Below are positions 54,583-62,685 of a DNA stretch of 64,000 nt, in pieces. Under the pieces are notes generated by a model that was not told the origin of the DNA, searched no databases, and saw only the letters and a list, made by a program, of their open reading frames with translations. The stretch covers positions 2,542,001 to 2,606,000 of the forward strand of contig NZ_JAUTAG010000001.1 in NCBI RefSeq assembly GCF_030818255.1. Direction: 5' to 3'. The stretch's first letter is position 1, and each line of letters starts with the position of its first letter. Source of the stretch: Microbacterium sp. SORGH_AS_0969. Its GTDB lineage: Bacteria > Actinomycetota > Actinomycetes > Actinomycetales > Microbacteriaceae. The position numbers and the translations under genes are program-made.

Positions 54583-55635
54583 ATGATTGACCCTGAAGAT
54601 GCTGATCTGGCGATGAGTCAGCACTTTGACCTGATCAGCCCGCCCGAGAAGAAGCTCAACGCAAAACCCTCTGATCTAAATCTGGATCTCGTCCAAGGTC
54701 ATCCAGTCGCGGACGAAACCGTAGCAACGACCCTGCGGTCAATCGCTCCAGCCTCTCATGGGGTTGCGCTGGACGCCTATCTAGCGTGCGCATTGACCGG
54801 TTTGAATGATGAGCAGTACGAGCACATCTCGCTGCTATCTGACCGAATCTCGATGATTTGCGGCGAGCGAGATATATCTCTTTATCAGCCGCGGCTGTTC
54901 ACTGACCCTGTCCATAATCCTGACATCTCGGCTCATGACGTTTTTCGGCTTGACCGAGATAAGGTCGTAGCCTCGGACCTATTGATAGTGCTTAGTCATC
55001 ATGCAAGCTTCGGTGCGGGTCAGGAACTCGACTTTGCCCACAATGCGATGGTCCCGATCATTATCATTGCGCCGTCCACTAAACGTGTAAGTCGAATGGT
55101 CACCGGAATTCCGGGGTTGGTGGTCAAGATTGAGTACACGGACCCGGAACATCTGCGAGATGAACTTTCTCGCCAACTTGACGTACTCCGGCCGCTACTT
55201 GTTCAACGCCATCTGCAATTCTCCCGTCATCGGGTAAATGTAATCGGAGAACGAATCAGACAAGCGCGTGAGGCCGCGGGCTTGACGCGCGCGGAACTCG
55301 CCTTAAGTTCGCAAAGTCTGCCCGGTGACGCGTCCGTGAACGCGATTGCTGAGTCGATGGTTCAGCACTGGGAAGAATCAACAGACAGCCAGTCCAACCT
55401 GAGCGTGATTCAATTGCGGGAAATTGCCGTGCTGCTTAACGTAAGTGCTGCCGAGTTGATTGAACCGAACATTGAGGGCTTGTACCTTTCGTTTGTAAAC
55501 TCGCTGTTCGAGTCTGCGGCCAGTGATGATATAGCCGCGCGATGGGGGCAATATTCAACGAAGGACAAGAAACGGCTCATCATGCGCCTTCTGGAGCGGT
55601 TTGGTATCGAGCTTGGCCTTAGCGACGACCGATGA
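54583..55635 (+). CDS. Nucleoside deoxyribosyltransferase-like / HTH fusion
   Basis: A 350-aa protein. Residues about 60-210 resemble the nucleoside 2-deoxyribosyltransferase fold (YLACALTGLNDEQYEHI, then VVASDLLIVLSHHASFGAGQELDFAHNAMVPIIII, where Glu in GQEL is at the place of the catalytic Glu). Residues about 220-310 are an XRE-type HTH (IGERIRQAREAAGLTRAELALSSQSLPGDASVNAI). The fusion suggests a regulator that senses or cleaves a nucleotide. It has AAGGAG 8 nt before the ATG and the next gene, an ImmA-type protease, starts 9 nt after its stop. Confidence 0.7.
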   Translation: MIDPEDADLAMSQHFDLISPPEKKLNAKPSDLNLDLVQGHPVADETVATTLRSIAPASHGVALDAYLACALTGLNDEQYEHISLLSDRISMICGERDISLYQPRLFTDPVHNPDISAHDVFRLDRDKVVASDLLIVLSHHASFGAGQELDFAHNAMVPIIIIAPSTKRVSRMVTGIPGLVVKIEYTDPEHLRDELSRQLDVLRPLLVQRHLQFSRHRVNVIGERIRQAREAAGLTRAELALSSQSLPGDASVNAIAESMVQHWEESTDSQSNLSVIQLREIAVLLNVSAAELIEPNIEGLYLSFVNSLFESAASDDIAARWGQYSTKDKKRLIMRLLERFGIELGLSDDR

Positions 55636-55644
55636 AACTCGGCC

Positions 55645-56385
55645 ATGAACGAATTCCTTGGTGACTTGCGTCGCTTCGCATGGAACGCTGGCGCGGAAGC
55701 CGCAGCAGGCATGGTGCTGGATAGAGCAGAGATCTCGCACGTCCCGGTAGACCTGACTCGTATTGCTAGGCTTTGGCCTGGCTTGCGGATTTCAGTCGAT
55801 GATATCGACGGAGCCGGATACCTGGTAGTGCTAGACGACTCTAGAGCGGAAATCCTATTGAGGCAGGGTGATTCTGTTAGGCGTCGCCGATTCACGCTGG
55901 CGCATGAATTTGGCCACTGGGTTATTGGCAAGAGTCATTCGACTTCGGCCAGAGCCCTGGAGCCCGCCGGGAAGAGGGTCCCAAGCGAAGTGGACGAAGT
56001 TGAACGCTGGTGCGACAGGTTCGCAACCTCATTGCTGATGCCAACTCGTCACATTTCAATACTCAGGCGAGAGGTAGCGGGCTCGCCGAAGCGACTTGCA
56101 GTGGCGATTGCTTCTATGCCTGACCGTTTTGACGTTTCCGCCGAAACTGCGTACATACGCGCATGGGAGACCCTCAACATCAGAGGGTTATTAGTTCGCA
56201 GTCGCTCGCGGACGATAATCGAGAGATACCGAGGTGAGGTTGGAAACGATGAATTAGCGAGTTTCAGGAGTCTCGCAGGCACGCGAATTGCCGACACGAT
56301 AGCTATCGTGTCGTCCCGTCGCGATGTTGGATACGCGACTCTGCAGGGGAGGGATCACCGCGTCTTTGTGCTGATGCCGCGTTGA
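55645..56385 (+). CDS. ImmA/IrrE-family metallopeptidase
   Basis: A 246-aa protease with the zinc motif in RRFTLAHEFGHWVIGKSH (H-E-x-x-H) and third ligand Glu in VERWCDRFATSLLMPTRHI. ImmA/IrrE peptidases cleave HTH repressors of phages and integrative elements when damage is sensed. Its neighbour with an HTH domain is the natural target. The C-terminal about 100 residues are of unknown type. The 3' end overlaps a convergent small gene by 31 nt. Confidence 0.9.
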   Translation: MNEFLGDLRRFAWNAGAEAAAGMVLDRAEISHVPVDLTRIARLWPGLRISVDDIDGAGYLVVLDDSRAEILLRQGDSVRRRRFTLAHEFGHWVIGKSHSTSARALEPAGKRVPSEVDEVERWCDRFATSLLMPTRHISILRREVAGSPKRLAVAIASMPDRFDVSAETAYIRAWETLNIRGLLVRSRSRTIIERYRGEVGNDELASFRSLAGTRIADTIAIVSSRRDVGYATLQGRDHRVFVLMPR

Positions 56386-56549
56386 GTTGCCGCTAGGGCC
56401 AGCGCCTCCGCAGCCATCTGTCGCAGGAATGATTCCTGCGCAGGTTCCGGCACTCCCAAATCGGCCAGGTGCTCTTTGAGCTCCTTTGCGGCTCGAATAT
56501 GCTCGATCTCCCGTTCTTGTTCACTGGTCAACTTTGGCGCGCTATCCAT
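56355..56549 (-). CDS. Small helical protein, antisense to the end of immA
   Basis: A 64-aa protein: LTSEQEREIEHIRAAKELKEHLADLGVPEPAQESFLRQMAAEALALAATQRG, all helical. AGGAGA lies 7 nt before ATG 56549, which supports it as real. It overlaps the immA 3' end by 31 nt tail to tail, so transcripts from the two strands could pair. Not recognised; an antitoxin-like or regulatory role is possible. Confidence 0.65.
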   Translation of the reverse strand: MDSAPKLTSEQEREIEHIRAAKELKEHLADLGVPEPAQESFLRQMAAEALALAATQRGISTKTR

Positions 56550-56905
56550 TCTGATTCTCCTGCTTATGCTTCTATTGTGAGGCCTCGGACAAACCCTGGG
56601 AAGCCCTAGAAAGAACAACGGATGAAGGCGTGACCATTCATCCCGCTATTGCCTTGTGCTGGTCGATTCGCCGAAATTTTCTGTTCTCGCCATCCCGCCA
56701 CTCCTGGACCCGTACCTCGTCGGCGCGATTTTGAGACGATGCGCGTTCACGTATGGGCTCCGCGGCTTCGCCGTCCGCGACCGTACCCAAGGTTGGCCAG
56801 ACCGCCGTGACGGCTGCGCGGCGGAGCGTCTTGTCGGTTCGCCGTGCTCTTGGGCCGTGTCCGCCGACACGTCGGGTGGGCTTTCCCAGTTGGCTACGGA
56901 TACCG

Positions 56906-57208
56906 TCAGGACCTCCGCTCTAATAGCTTTAAAGATACGGTTCGTCTCCGTATTGTGCTCTCGCTATACCCTCGCCGCCGTAGCAGCGCCACGTACTGCT
57001 TCTTGTCCTTCTCCGTAAGCGCCATTACGTCCTTGTCGCGCTCCACAGCCCACTCGAACCAGTCCTGGAGGTCGGCCCAGTACGCCCGGGCGGTGTTGTA
57101 GCCGTAGTTGACCAACAGCGCCTCGCGGCGGTCGGTGAACTCTCGCCACCGTTCCGGGATCTCGGGCGCGAACGGCATCGAGTCGTCCGGGTACCGCCCG
57201 TCTGCCAT
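56906..57208 (-). pseudogene. N-terminal core-binding domain of a tyrosine integrase
   Basis: One hundred residues with ERWREFTDRREALLVNYGYNTARAYWADLQDWFEWAVERDKDVMALTEKDKKQYVALLRRRGYSESTIRRR, the SAM-like DNA-binding domain of XerC/D-type integrases. The frame stops at 56906 and no catalytic R-H-R-Y block follows downstream on this strand, so the enzyme is truncated. The 355 bp from 56550 to 56905 hold no other gene that I can support. Confidence 0.75.
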
Positions 57209-57250
57209 GCCCTCAGAGTAGCACTGGGTGTTATCACGCTTATGCTTTAG

Positions 57251-57317
57251 CCCAGGTCAGTGGTGCTTTTAAGCTCACCTTCGTCACCACTTCGGTGGCC
57301 CTGGTCTTAGGACCAGG
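57251..57317 (+). promoter_or_regulatory. Tandem hairpin leader before gene 57339
   Basis: Two stem-loops stand in a row: CCAC-TTCG-GTGG, with a TTCG tetraloop, and CCTGGTC-TTAG-GACCAGG (57300-57317). The word CCAGGTCAG occurs twice, at each end of the block. The ribosome site GAAAGGAG follows the second hairpin. It could be an attenuator or a terminator for incoming transcripts. Confidence 0.4.
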
Positions 57318-57338
57318 TCAGACGAAAGGAGTCGTCTC

Positions 57339-57647
57339 ATGTTCGAGACGAAGAAGGAGTTGGCACCGCTGGGCGGTGCGTTCAGCTCCACCGGGTTGGC
57401 TCAGATGGGCGCTGGTGCGCAGCGTCAGACGAGCCGCGAGGTGGAGCGTGTGCAGGGTCAGGCGATCGTGGCGGAGGTGCACGAGCAGGCCCGAGGTTTC
57501 ATCGCGCACACGATGCTGCAGAACGTCGGCGCGCTGACGTCGCTGGAGCAGCACCTGATCCAGGTCGCCCCGCTCGGCGAGGCTCGCTACAAGCACATCG
57601 TGGACGCCTACGCGATGGGTGCCGCCGCGAAGCTGACGCGTTGGTGA
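57339..57647 (+). CDS. Small protein of the transfer region, unknown
   Basis: A 102-aa protein with helical content (TSREVERVQGQAIVAEVHEQARGFIAHTMLQNVGALTSLEQHLIQVAP). GAAAGGAG precedes the ATG. It is followed 4 nt later by a membrane protein on the same strand, so it probably belongs to the transfer operon. Not recognised. Confidence 0.78.
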   Translation: MFETKKELAPLGGAFSSTGLAQMGAGAQRQTSREVERVQGQAIVAEVHEQARGFIAHTMLQNVGALTSLEQHLIQVAPLGEARYKHIVDAYAMGAAAKLTRW

Positions 57648-57651
57648 CGCC

Positions 57652-57936
57652 GTGTCCCTCCTGGCCTTGTTCGGCGTCTGGCTTGCCATTGTCCTTGGGG
57701 CGTGCGCAGTGGCTGTCGTGATCGAGCGTGGCGTCCTCGGCCCCGTGGAGGACTGGTTCCGTCGCCGTCAGGATCGTAAGCGCGCCCGTATCGAGGCGGA
57801 GCTCGACCGTACTCAGGCCGAGCTCCGTCAGACGATCCTCCAGCTCGCGGTCGCCTTGAACGGCGACGCGCTGGAGGCCCGCAAGGCCCTCATCCGCGAG
57901 TCGTTCCTGGCGCGCGGCGAGGTGCCGAAGGAGTAG
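57652..57936 (+). CDS. Single-helix membrane protein with coiled coil
   Basis: A 94-aa protein: an N-terminal helix (LLALFGVWLAIVLGACAVAVVIERGVL) then a charged coiled coil (RRRQDRKRARIEAELDRTQAELRQTILQLAVAL). The GTG start follows 4 nt after the previous stop. Type II or type I topology cannot be told. Probably a transfer-complex accessory. Confidence 0.78.
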   Translation: MSLLALFGVWLAIVLGACAVAVVIERGVLGPVEDWFRRRQDRKRARIEAELDRTQAELRQTILQLAVALNGDALEARKALIRESFLARGEVPKE

Positions 57937-58007
57937 ATCCCCAAGGCCGGCCGGGGCGGCGACATCACAAACGTGTGCGTGGATTGCACTGCCCCGACCT
58001 TCCTCCT

Positions 58008-58040
58008 CGCCGCCCGCGCCGACCTACGGCGCGGGCGGCG
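58008..58040 (+). terminator. Terminator after gene 57652
   Basis: A perfect 13-bp GC-rich stem (58008-58020 with 58028-58040) and then TTCTCTT. It separates the two small genes from the MT-A70 unit. The rest of 57937-58261 holds the DnaA-box block and no gene. Confidence 0.88.
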
Positions 58041-58049
58041 TTCTCTTCC

Positions 58050-58097
58050 TGTGGATGAGGGCGTGTGCTTTGTGCAACACGCTCACGGTTATCCACA
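58050..58097. promoter_or_regulatory. DnaA-box pair flanking a dyad; possible origin
   Basis: TTATCCACA (58089-58097) is a perfect consensus DnaA box. TGTGGATGA (58050-58058) is an inverted box with one mismatch. Between them is the dyad GCGTGT-N10-ACACGC (58061-58082). The block lies in a gene-free gap upstream of the transfer genes, one of which encodes a replication-relaxation protein. Confidence 0.45.
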
Positions 58098-58261
58098 CCC
58101 CCACCTCTGACAGGCCGTCGAGGTGGCTCCCGCCTGGCGCGATCGGACGGTTGCTGAAACGCAGCTGAGAGCGCATAACCAGGGGGCAGCCCCGCACGGC
58201 CCCTCATACTCGGCCGTCATTCTCAGCGGGTAAAGACCGCTGCGGGAAGGAGCACATTCTC

Positions 58262-58918
58262 ATGCACACCACCAACACCACGCCCGCGTCGACGGACACC
58301 GACGGCATCGCCGGGGGGACCCCGGACGGCCCCGCCCAGTACAAGACGATCCTCGTCGACCCGCCCTGGCCGACCGGCCAGCAGGGGAAGTACGGCGCGG
58401 CATCGAAGTACCCCTTGATGACGCTGGAGCGCATCAAGGCGATGCCGGTCGGCGACCTCGCCGCCGACAACGCCCACCTCTACCTCTGGTGCTACCCAGC
58501 CACCCGCTACATCGCCGAAGACATCATGCGCGGCTGGGGGTTCGAGTTCAAGGACGAGTTCGTCTGGGGTAAGGACCAGATGGGCCTCGGCCAGTACTTC
58601 CGTCACGCCCACGAGACGCTGCTGCTCGGCGTGAAGGGGAAGCTGCCGGTCAAGTTCCGCGGCCAGCGCTCGTTCACGATGCTGCCCCGTCAGGACCACT
58701 CCCACAAGCCGGAGGAGTGCCACGTCATGATCCAGCGCCTCAGCCCCGGCCCCTACCTGGAGCTCTTCGCCCGACGTCCGATGCCGGGCTGGGACGTCTG
58801 GGGCAACCAGGTGACCGCAACGATCTCGATCCCGGGCTACCCCGTGCCCAGCGACATCAAGAAGGCCAAGAGCTCCGGCAGCACCGTCGTCATCGACGAG
58901 GAGGCCGCCGATGCCTAG
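58262..58918 (+). CDS. MT-A70 family DNA methyltransferase
   Basis: A 218-aa enzyme with the catalytic D-P-P-W in YKTILVDPPWPTGQQGKYG, ADNAHLYLWCYPATRYIAEDIMRGWGFEFKDEFVWGK, and QDHSHKPEECHVMIQRLSPGPYLELFARRPMPGWDVWGNQ. MT-A70 proteins methylate adenine N6; on mobile elements they often modify the element's own DNA against host restriction. Upstream of the ATG the ribosome site is GGAAGGAG. Confidence 0.93.
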   Translation: MHTTNTTPASTDTDGIAGGTPDGPAQYKTILVDPPWPTGQQGKYGAASKYPLMTLERIKAMPVGDLAADNAHLYLWCYPATRYIAEDIMRGWGFEFKDEFVWGKDQMGLGQYFRHAHETLLLGVKGKLPVKFRGQRSFTMLPRQDHSHKPEECHVMIQRLSPGPYLELFARRPMPGWDVWGNQVTATISIPGYPVPSDIKKAKSSGSTVVIDEEAADA

Positions 58919-58971
58919 CCGTCTCGCCCCAATCCTCACCCGCCTCCTCGACCATCTGAATGGAGTGCTCC

Positions 58972-59166
58972 ATGTCCTCTTCCGACCGTGGCCCGCTGGA
59001 GGCCGCGAAGGCCTTCGCCTGGACCGTCTTCCTCGTCGCCCTGCTGCTCTCCGGAGCCGTCTGGCTCATCCAGCAGGTCTGGGTGTGGCTGCTCGTCATC
59101 CTCGCCGTCGTCCTGCTTCTGGGCGGGCTGGTGTGGTGGCTGCGCGCACGCCGCGACCGCTGGTGA
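58972..59166 (+). CDS. Small two-helix membrane protein
   Basis: A 64-aa protein: AFAWTVFLVALLLSGAVWLIQQVWVWLLVILAVVLLLGGLVWWL forms two helices with a short turn, ending RARRDRW. GGAG lies 7 nt before ATG 58972. It stands in the transfer operon, 13 nt before the next gene. Not recognised. Confidence 0.75.
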   Translation: MSSSDRGPLEAAKAFAWTVFLVALLLSGAVWLIQQVWVWLLVILAVVLLLGGLVWWLRARRDRW

Positions 59167-59179
59167 AGGAGGCCCGCCG

Positions 59180-59440
59180 ATGAGCCGCTCATCCTCCTCG
59201 AGGCGTGGTCGGGGACGTCCGCGCCGCGAGTACCGCATCCGCGTCCGCGGCGAACGCCGTGAGCACCCGGACTACGACAAGCTGGCCCGTGCCCTCCTCG
59301 AGCACGCCGCTATGGAAGAAGCCAAGCGCCGCGCCAACGTCACCGACGCGACGGACAACACGGCGACGACGTCCACCAAGATCAATGTCGGCGACATCCC
59401 GTCGATGGACGATGAGCTCGACGGAGACGCCGATGACTGA
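59180..59440 (+). CDS. Small charged protein before the coupling ATPase
   Basis: An 86-aa protein with a basic N-terminal part (SSSRRGRGRPRREYRIRVRGERR), a helix (DKLARALLEHAAMEEAKRRANV) and an acidic tail (GDIPSMDDELDGDADD). AAGGAGG lies before the ATG. Its end overlaps the ATPase start by 8 nt. Size and place suggest a DNA-binding accessory of transfer; not recognised. Confidence 0.78.
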   Translation: MSRSSSSRRGRGRPRREYRIRVRGERREHPDYDKLARALLEHAAMEEAKRRANVTDATDNTATTSTKINVGDIPSMDDELDGDADD

Positions 59441-61610
59441 CTCTTGGCGTCAGCTGCATTGGCCGCGCCCCTTCGACGCGACCACGGCCCTCGGGTTCCT
59501 GGAGACCCTCGCTGCCGATGAAGCCCGTGGGCCGGTCGTGTTCGAAGCCCGCGCCGAGGGCGGCACTATTCGTCACCTGATGGGCGGGCACCGCACCACG
59601 CTCTCTGGCATCAGCAGCGGCCTGCGGCGTCTCCTTCCCGGAGTCGCCGTCACCGACCTTGACGGCGACCGGGTGCCTGTGGAGCGGGCCGGGCGCGTGC
59701 GCATCCGTCAGCGCAACCTCGGCCTCAGCCTCGACACCACCGGCGCTGCTCTCCGTGCCCTGTACGCCGCCTTGTCCGGGGCGGTGGGGAAGGGGGACGT
59801 GTTGGTGCTGCAGGTCATTCTCGGTGCCAGCGTCCCACCCCAGCCACTGCCGGCCTCGATGCCGGATCCGAATCTCAGCCTGTTGGACCTCATCACGAAG
59901 GGCACCCGTCCCGCGCCACTGGAGATCCGGGCGGACCTGCGCGACAAGCTCGCCCAATACCGGTTTCGCGCCACCATCCGCATCGGTGTCACCGCCGCGA
60001 GCCCGGTCCGCCGACGCCTTCTTGTCCACGCCGTCCTCGCCGCACTCCGCCAACTCCAAACCGGCTCGACTCGGATCGACCTCGTCTCCGACCGCCCCGA
60101 ACTCGTCGACGACGCCGTCATCCCGGCGAAGAAGCCGCTGCGCCTCACTGCCGCCGAAGCGCTCTGCCTCGTCGGTTGGCCCACCGGCGACACCGCGCTT
60201 CCGGGTATGCCGCCGATCTACCCCCGCCAGATCGCCCCGCCTGCGGGGTACAAGCCGAGCAGGGAGCGGGTGTTCGCGCGCACCAGCGCTCCCGGCCCGA
60301 GCTTGCCGGTGGGCATCTCGATGAAAGACGCCGTCCGCCACAGCCACGTCATGGGACCCAACGGCGTCGGCAAGAGTACGGTGCTGCTGAACCTGATCGC
60401 CGCTGACATTGCGGCCGGGCGCAGTGTCGTCGTCATCGACGCCAAACGCGACCTCGCCATGGACGTGCTCACCGTCATCCCGGAGTTCCGCGCGGGCGAC
60501 GTCATCGTCCTCGACCCGATCAGCCCCGACCCAGTCGGCCTAAACCCCTTCGCCGGAGCGGGTGACCAAGCGCCCCTCATCGCTGACCGGCTCCTCGCCG
60601 TCTTCCGCAGTCTCTTCCCGTCTGCCTTCGGGCCGCGCACCAGCGACGCCGTCCATGCCTCACTTCTCACCCTCGCCGGACGAGAGGGCTCGACGCTGGC
60701 GGACCTGCCGCGCCTGCTCACCGACGACCCCTACCGGCGCAGCTTCACGAACAACGTCACCGACCCGTCGCTGATCGAGTTCTGGGCGCAGTATGACGCC
60801 ATGAGCCCTGGGGCTCGCTCGGCCATGATCGGCCCCGTCCTCACCCGGCTCCGCCAGTTCCTGCTCCGCCCCTCCATCCGCGCCGTGCTGGATCAGGCTG
60901 CGCCGCGCTTCGACCTCCGCGACCTGTTCGATAAGCCCCGCATCCTCGTCGTTCCCCTCAACCGCGGCCTGCTCGGACCCGTCGCCGCCGAGCTGGTCGG
61001 ATCGCTGCTCGTGAGTCAGCTCTGGCAGCTCACCCTTGCCCGGGCAGGCGTGCCGAAGGAGCGGCGCCGCCCCGTCTCGATCTACCTCGACGAGGCGCAG
61101 ATGTTCGTGAAGCACGAGTCGGACCTCGGTGAAGCGCTGGAGCAGTCCCGGTCAATGAATGTCGCCTGGCACCTGGCCCATCAGCACCGCGCGCAGATGC
61201 CCGCGAGTCTGCTCGCCGGTATCGCCGCGAACGCCCGGAACAAGATCCAATTCCAGGCAGACCCCGTCGATGCCGCGGCAGTGACGAAGTACTCCGTGCT
61301 TACGCCGGAGGACGTCATGAAGCTGCCGCCGTACCACGTCTACGTCGACCTGATGTCGGGTGGGGTGCAGTCCGGCTGGTTTTCTGCAATCACACTGCCG
61401 CCGCCCGTCACCCTCTCCGACCCCGACGCCGTCCTCGCCGAAAGCCGCCTCCGCTACGGATCCCAGGTCTCGGGGCACAACCCAACCGCGACCGCTACCC
61501 TCGCTCCGGCCTCGGAACAGGGTGACGTGCGCATCACCCTCGAGGGTGATGCAGCGGGTGACGAGGGTGACGTCGAGCCCATCGGACGACGCCGAAAGGC
61601 CCGCCCATGA
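59433..61610 (+). CDS. VirD4/TraG-like conjugative coupling ATPase
   Basis: A 725-aa protein. An N-terminal domain of about 290 residues precedes the ATPase core: Walker A MGPNGVGKSTVLLNLI near residue 305, SVVVIDAKRDLAMDVL, VIVLDPISPDPVGLNPF, and Walker B-like PVSIYLDEAQMF, followed by EQSRSMNVAWHLAHQHRAQMP. This is the layout of type IV coupling proteins that pump DNA in conjugation. No membrane helices are seen near the N-terminus, so the small membrane proteins upstream may anchor it. I start at ATG 59433 (MTDSWRQLHW). Confidence 0.9.
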   Translation: MTDSWRQLHWPRPFDATTALGFLETLAADEARGPVVFEARAEGGTIRHLMGGHRTTLSGISSGLRRLLPGVAVTDLDGDRVPVERAGRVRIRQRNLGLSLDTTGAALRALYAALSGAVGKGDVLVLQVILGASVPPQPLPASMPDPNLSLLDLITKGTRPAPLEIRADLRDKLAQYRFRATIRIGVTAASPVRRRLLVHAVLAALRQLQTGSTRIDLVSDRPELVDDAVIPAKKPLRLTAAEALCLVGWPTGDTALPGMPPIYPRQIAPPAGYKPSRERVFARTSAPGPSLPVGISMKDAVRHSHVMGPNGVGKSTVLLNLIAADIAAGRSVVVIDAKRDLAMDVLTVIPEFRAGDVIVLDPISPDPVGLNPFAGAGDQAPLIADRLLAVFRSLFPSAFGPRTSDAVHASLLTLAGREGSTLADLPRLLTDDPYRRSFTNNVTDPSLIEFWAQYDAMSPGARSAMIGPVLTRLRQFLLRPSIRAVLDQAAPRFDLRDLFDKPRILVVPLNRGLLGPVAAELVGSLLVSQLWQLTLARAGVPKERRRPVSIYLDEAQMFVKHESDLGEALEQSRSMNVAWHLAHQHRAQMPASLLAGIAANARNKIQFQADPVDAAAVTKYSVLTPEDVMKLPPYHVYVDLMSGGVQSGWFSAITLPPPVTLSDPDAVLAESRLRYGSQVSGHNPTATATLAPASEQGDVRITLEGDAAGDEGDVEPIGRRRKARP

Positions 61611-61831
61611 CCACCCAACTCGACCATCGGAGAAGAGGAGAACGGTGTCCGGTCGCTCGTCCGCTCGACCGTCCGATCGCTGAAACTTCCACGCCCGCTT
61701 TCCCGCGTGTTTCCGCTACTCCTGGCCTCAGTTGGGAGCGGACTACTCCGCCCCTGGCGGAGTTGCAGGCCGCCCGCGAACTCGCCAGACGCCGCCCACG
61801 CCGCTCACAACCAGAGAGGGGACGCCCATGA
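61607..61831 (+). CDS. Small protein coupled to both neighbours
   Basis: A 74-aa Arg/Pro-rich protein. Its ATG overlaps the coupling-ATPase stop by 4 nt and its stop overlaps the next ATG by 4 nt, which supports that it is translated. There is no recognisable domain; it may act mainly as a translational bridge. Confidence 0.6.
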   Translation: MTTQLDHRRRGERCPVARPLDRPIAETSTPAFPRVSATPGLSWERTTPPLAELQAARELARRRPRRSQPERGRP

Positions 61832-62685
61832 CGATGCGCCTGCCCCGCACAGGTGCCGGACCGTCCCGGCTGCTCCTCCTGCGTAACGAGCTATCTGTCC
61901 GCGACGAAGAGATCCTGATCCTCCTCAACCGGCACCGGTACGCCACCACCATGCACCTGCGCGACGTGTTCTTCGCCGATCACGCCACCCTCACCGCTGG
62001 TACCCGCGCCTGCATCCGTGTCCTGCACCGACTCATGCACAACCGGCTCATCGCCCGACTCGAACGACGCGTCGGCGGCACAACCCGAGGCTCTGCGGCC
62101 ACCATCTGGTACCTCGACGCCGCCGGCGAACGCCTCACCCGACCCGAAGGCGCCCGCAGACGACGCTTCGCCGCCGTCTCCACACCCTTCCTCGGCCACA
62201 CCTTGGCAGTCACCGACACGCACGTCGCCCTGATGCAGCATGCCCGCACCGGGGCGTTCCAGGTCGAGCGAGTTGACCTCGAGCCCGACACTTGGCGGTC
62301 GTTCCTCACGCGCGCGGGCACGGCCGGGATCCTCAAACCCGACCTCTACATCCACCTCACCACCCCGGACTACGACGACCACTGGTACCTCGAGATCGAC
62401 CTCGGCACCGAGAGTATCCCCGTGCTCCTCGCCAAGTGCCGCACCTACGCCGCCTACAAGGCCACCGGCCGCGCCCAAGCCGAACACGGCGTGTTCCCGC
62501 GTGTGCTCTGGGTTCTCCCCACAGCCGCCCGCACAGCCCGCCTCCGTGCTGCCATCCACGCCGCCCCGGACCTCGACAACCGGCTTTTCGCGTGCACCAC
62601 CTCGGACGAGCTGCTGGACGTCCTAGAAGACCCCGACTGCTCCAACGCACCCGCAACAGACGCTCACGAAAGGAGGACCCCATGA
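61828..62685 (+). CDS. Replication-relaxation family protein
   Basis: A 285-aa protein: an N-terminal winged helix (LSVRDEEILILLNRHRYATTMHLRDVFFA...RVLHRLMHNRLIARLERRVGG), the block FLGHTLAVTDTHVALM, and a nuclease-like part (KPDLYIHLTTPDYDDHWYLEIDLGTESIPVLLAKCRTYAAYKATGRAQAEHGVFPRVLWVLP) with D-x-E and K-like residues of restriction-nuclease folds. The family is linked to plasmid replication or relaxation in actinobacteria; the site of cleavage is unknown. GAGAGGGG stands before the ATG; it overlaps both neighbours by 4 nt. Confidence 0.88.
   Translation: MTMRLPRTGAGPSRLLLLRNELSVRDEEILILLNRHRYATTMHLRDVFFADHATLTAGTRACIRVLHRLMHNRLIARLERRVGGTTRGSAATIWYLDAAGERLTRPEGARRRRFAAVSTPFLGHTLAVTDTHVALMQHARTGAFQVERVDLEPDTWRSFLTRAGTAGILKPDLYIHLTTPDYDDHWYLEIDLGTESIPVLLAKCRTYAAYKATGRAQAEHGVFPRVLWVLPTAARTARLRAAIHAAPDLDNRLFACTTSDELLDVLEDPDCSNAPATDAHERRTP

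Noticed and set aside
56646..56870. A 74-aa frame where an integrase catalytic domain could lie
   Set aside because: It lacks the R-H-R-Y residues and reads as low-complexity basic sequence, so it is not the rest of the integrase.
58911..59183. A 90-aa frame starting on the MT-A70 stop codon
   Set aside because: The translation past the first 25 residues is an Arg/Pro/Ala shadow of the two-helix membrane protein in another frame, which has its own ribosome site.
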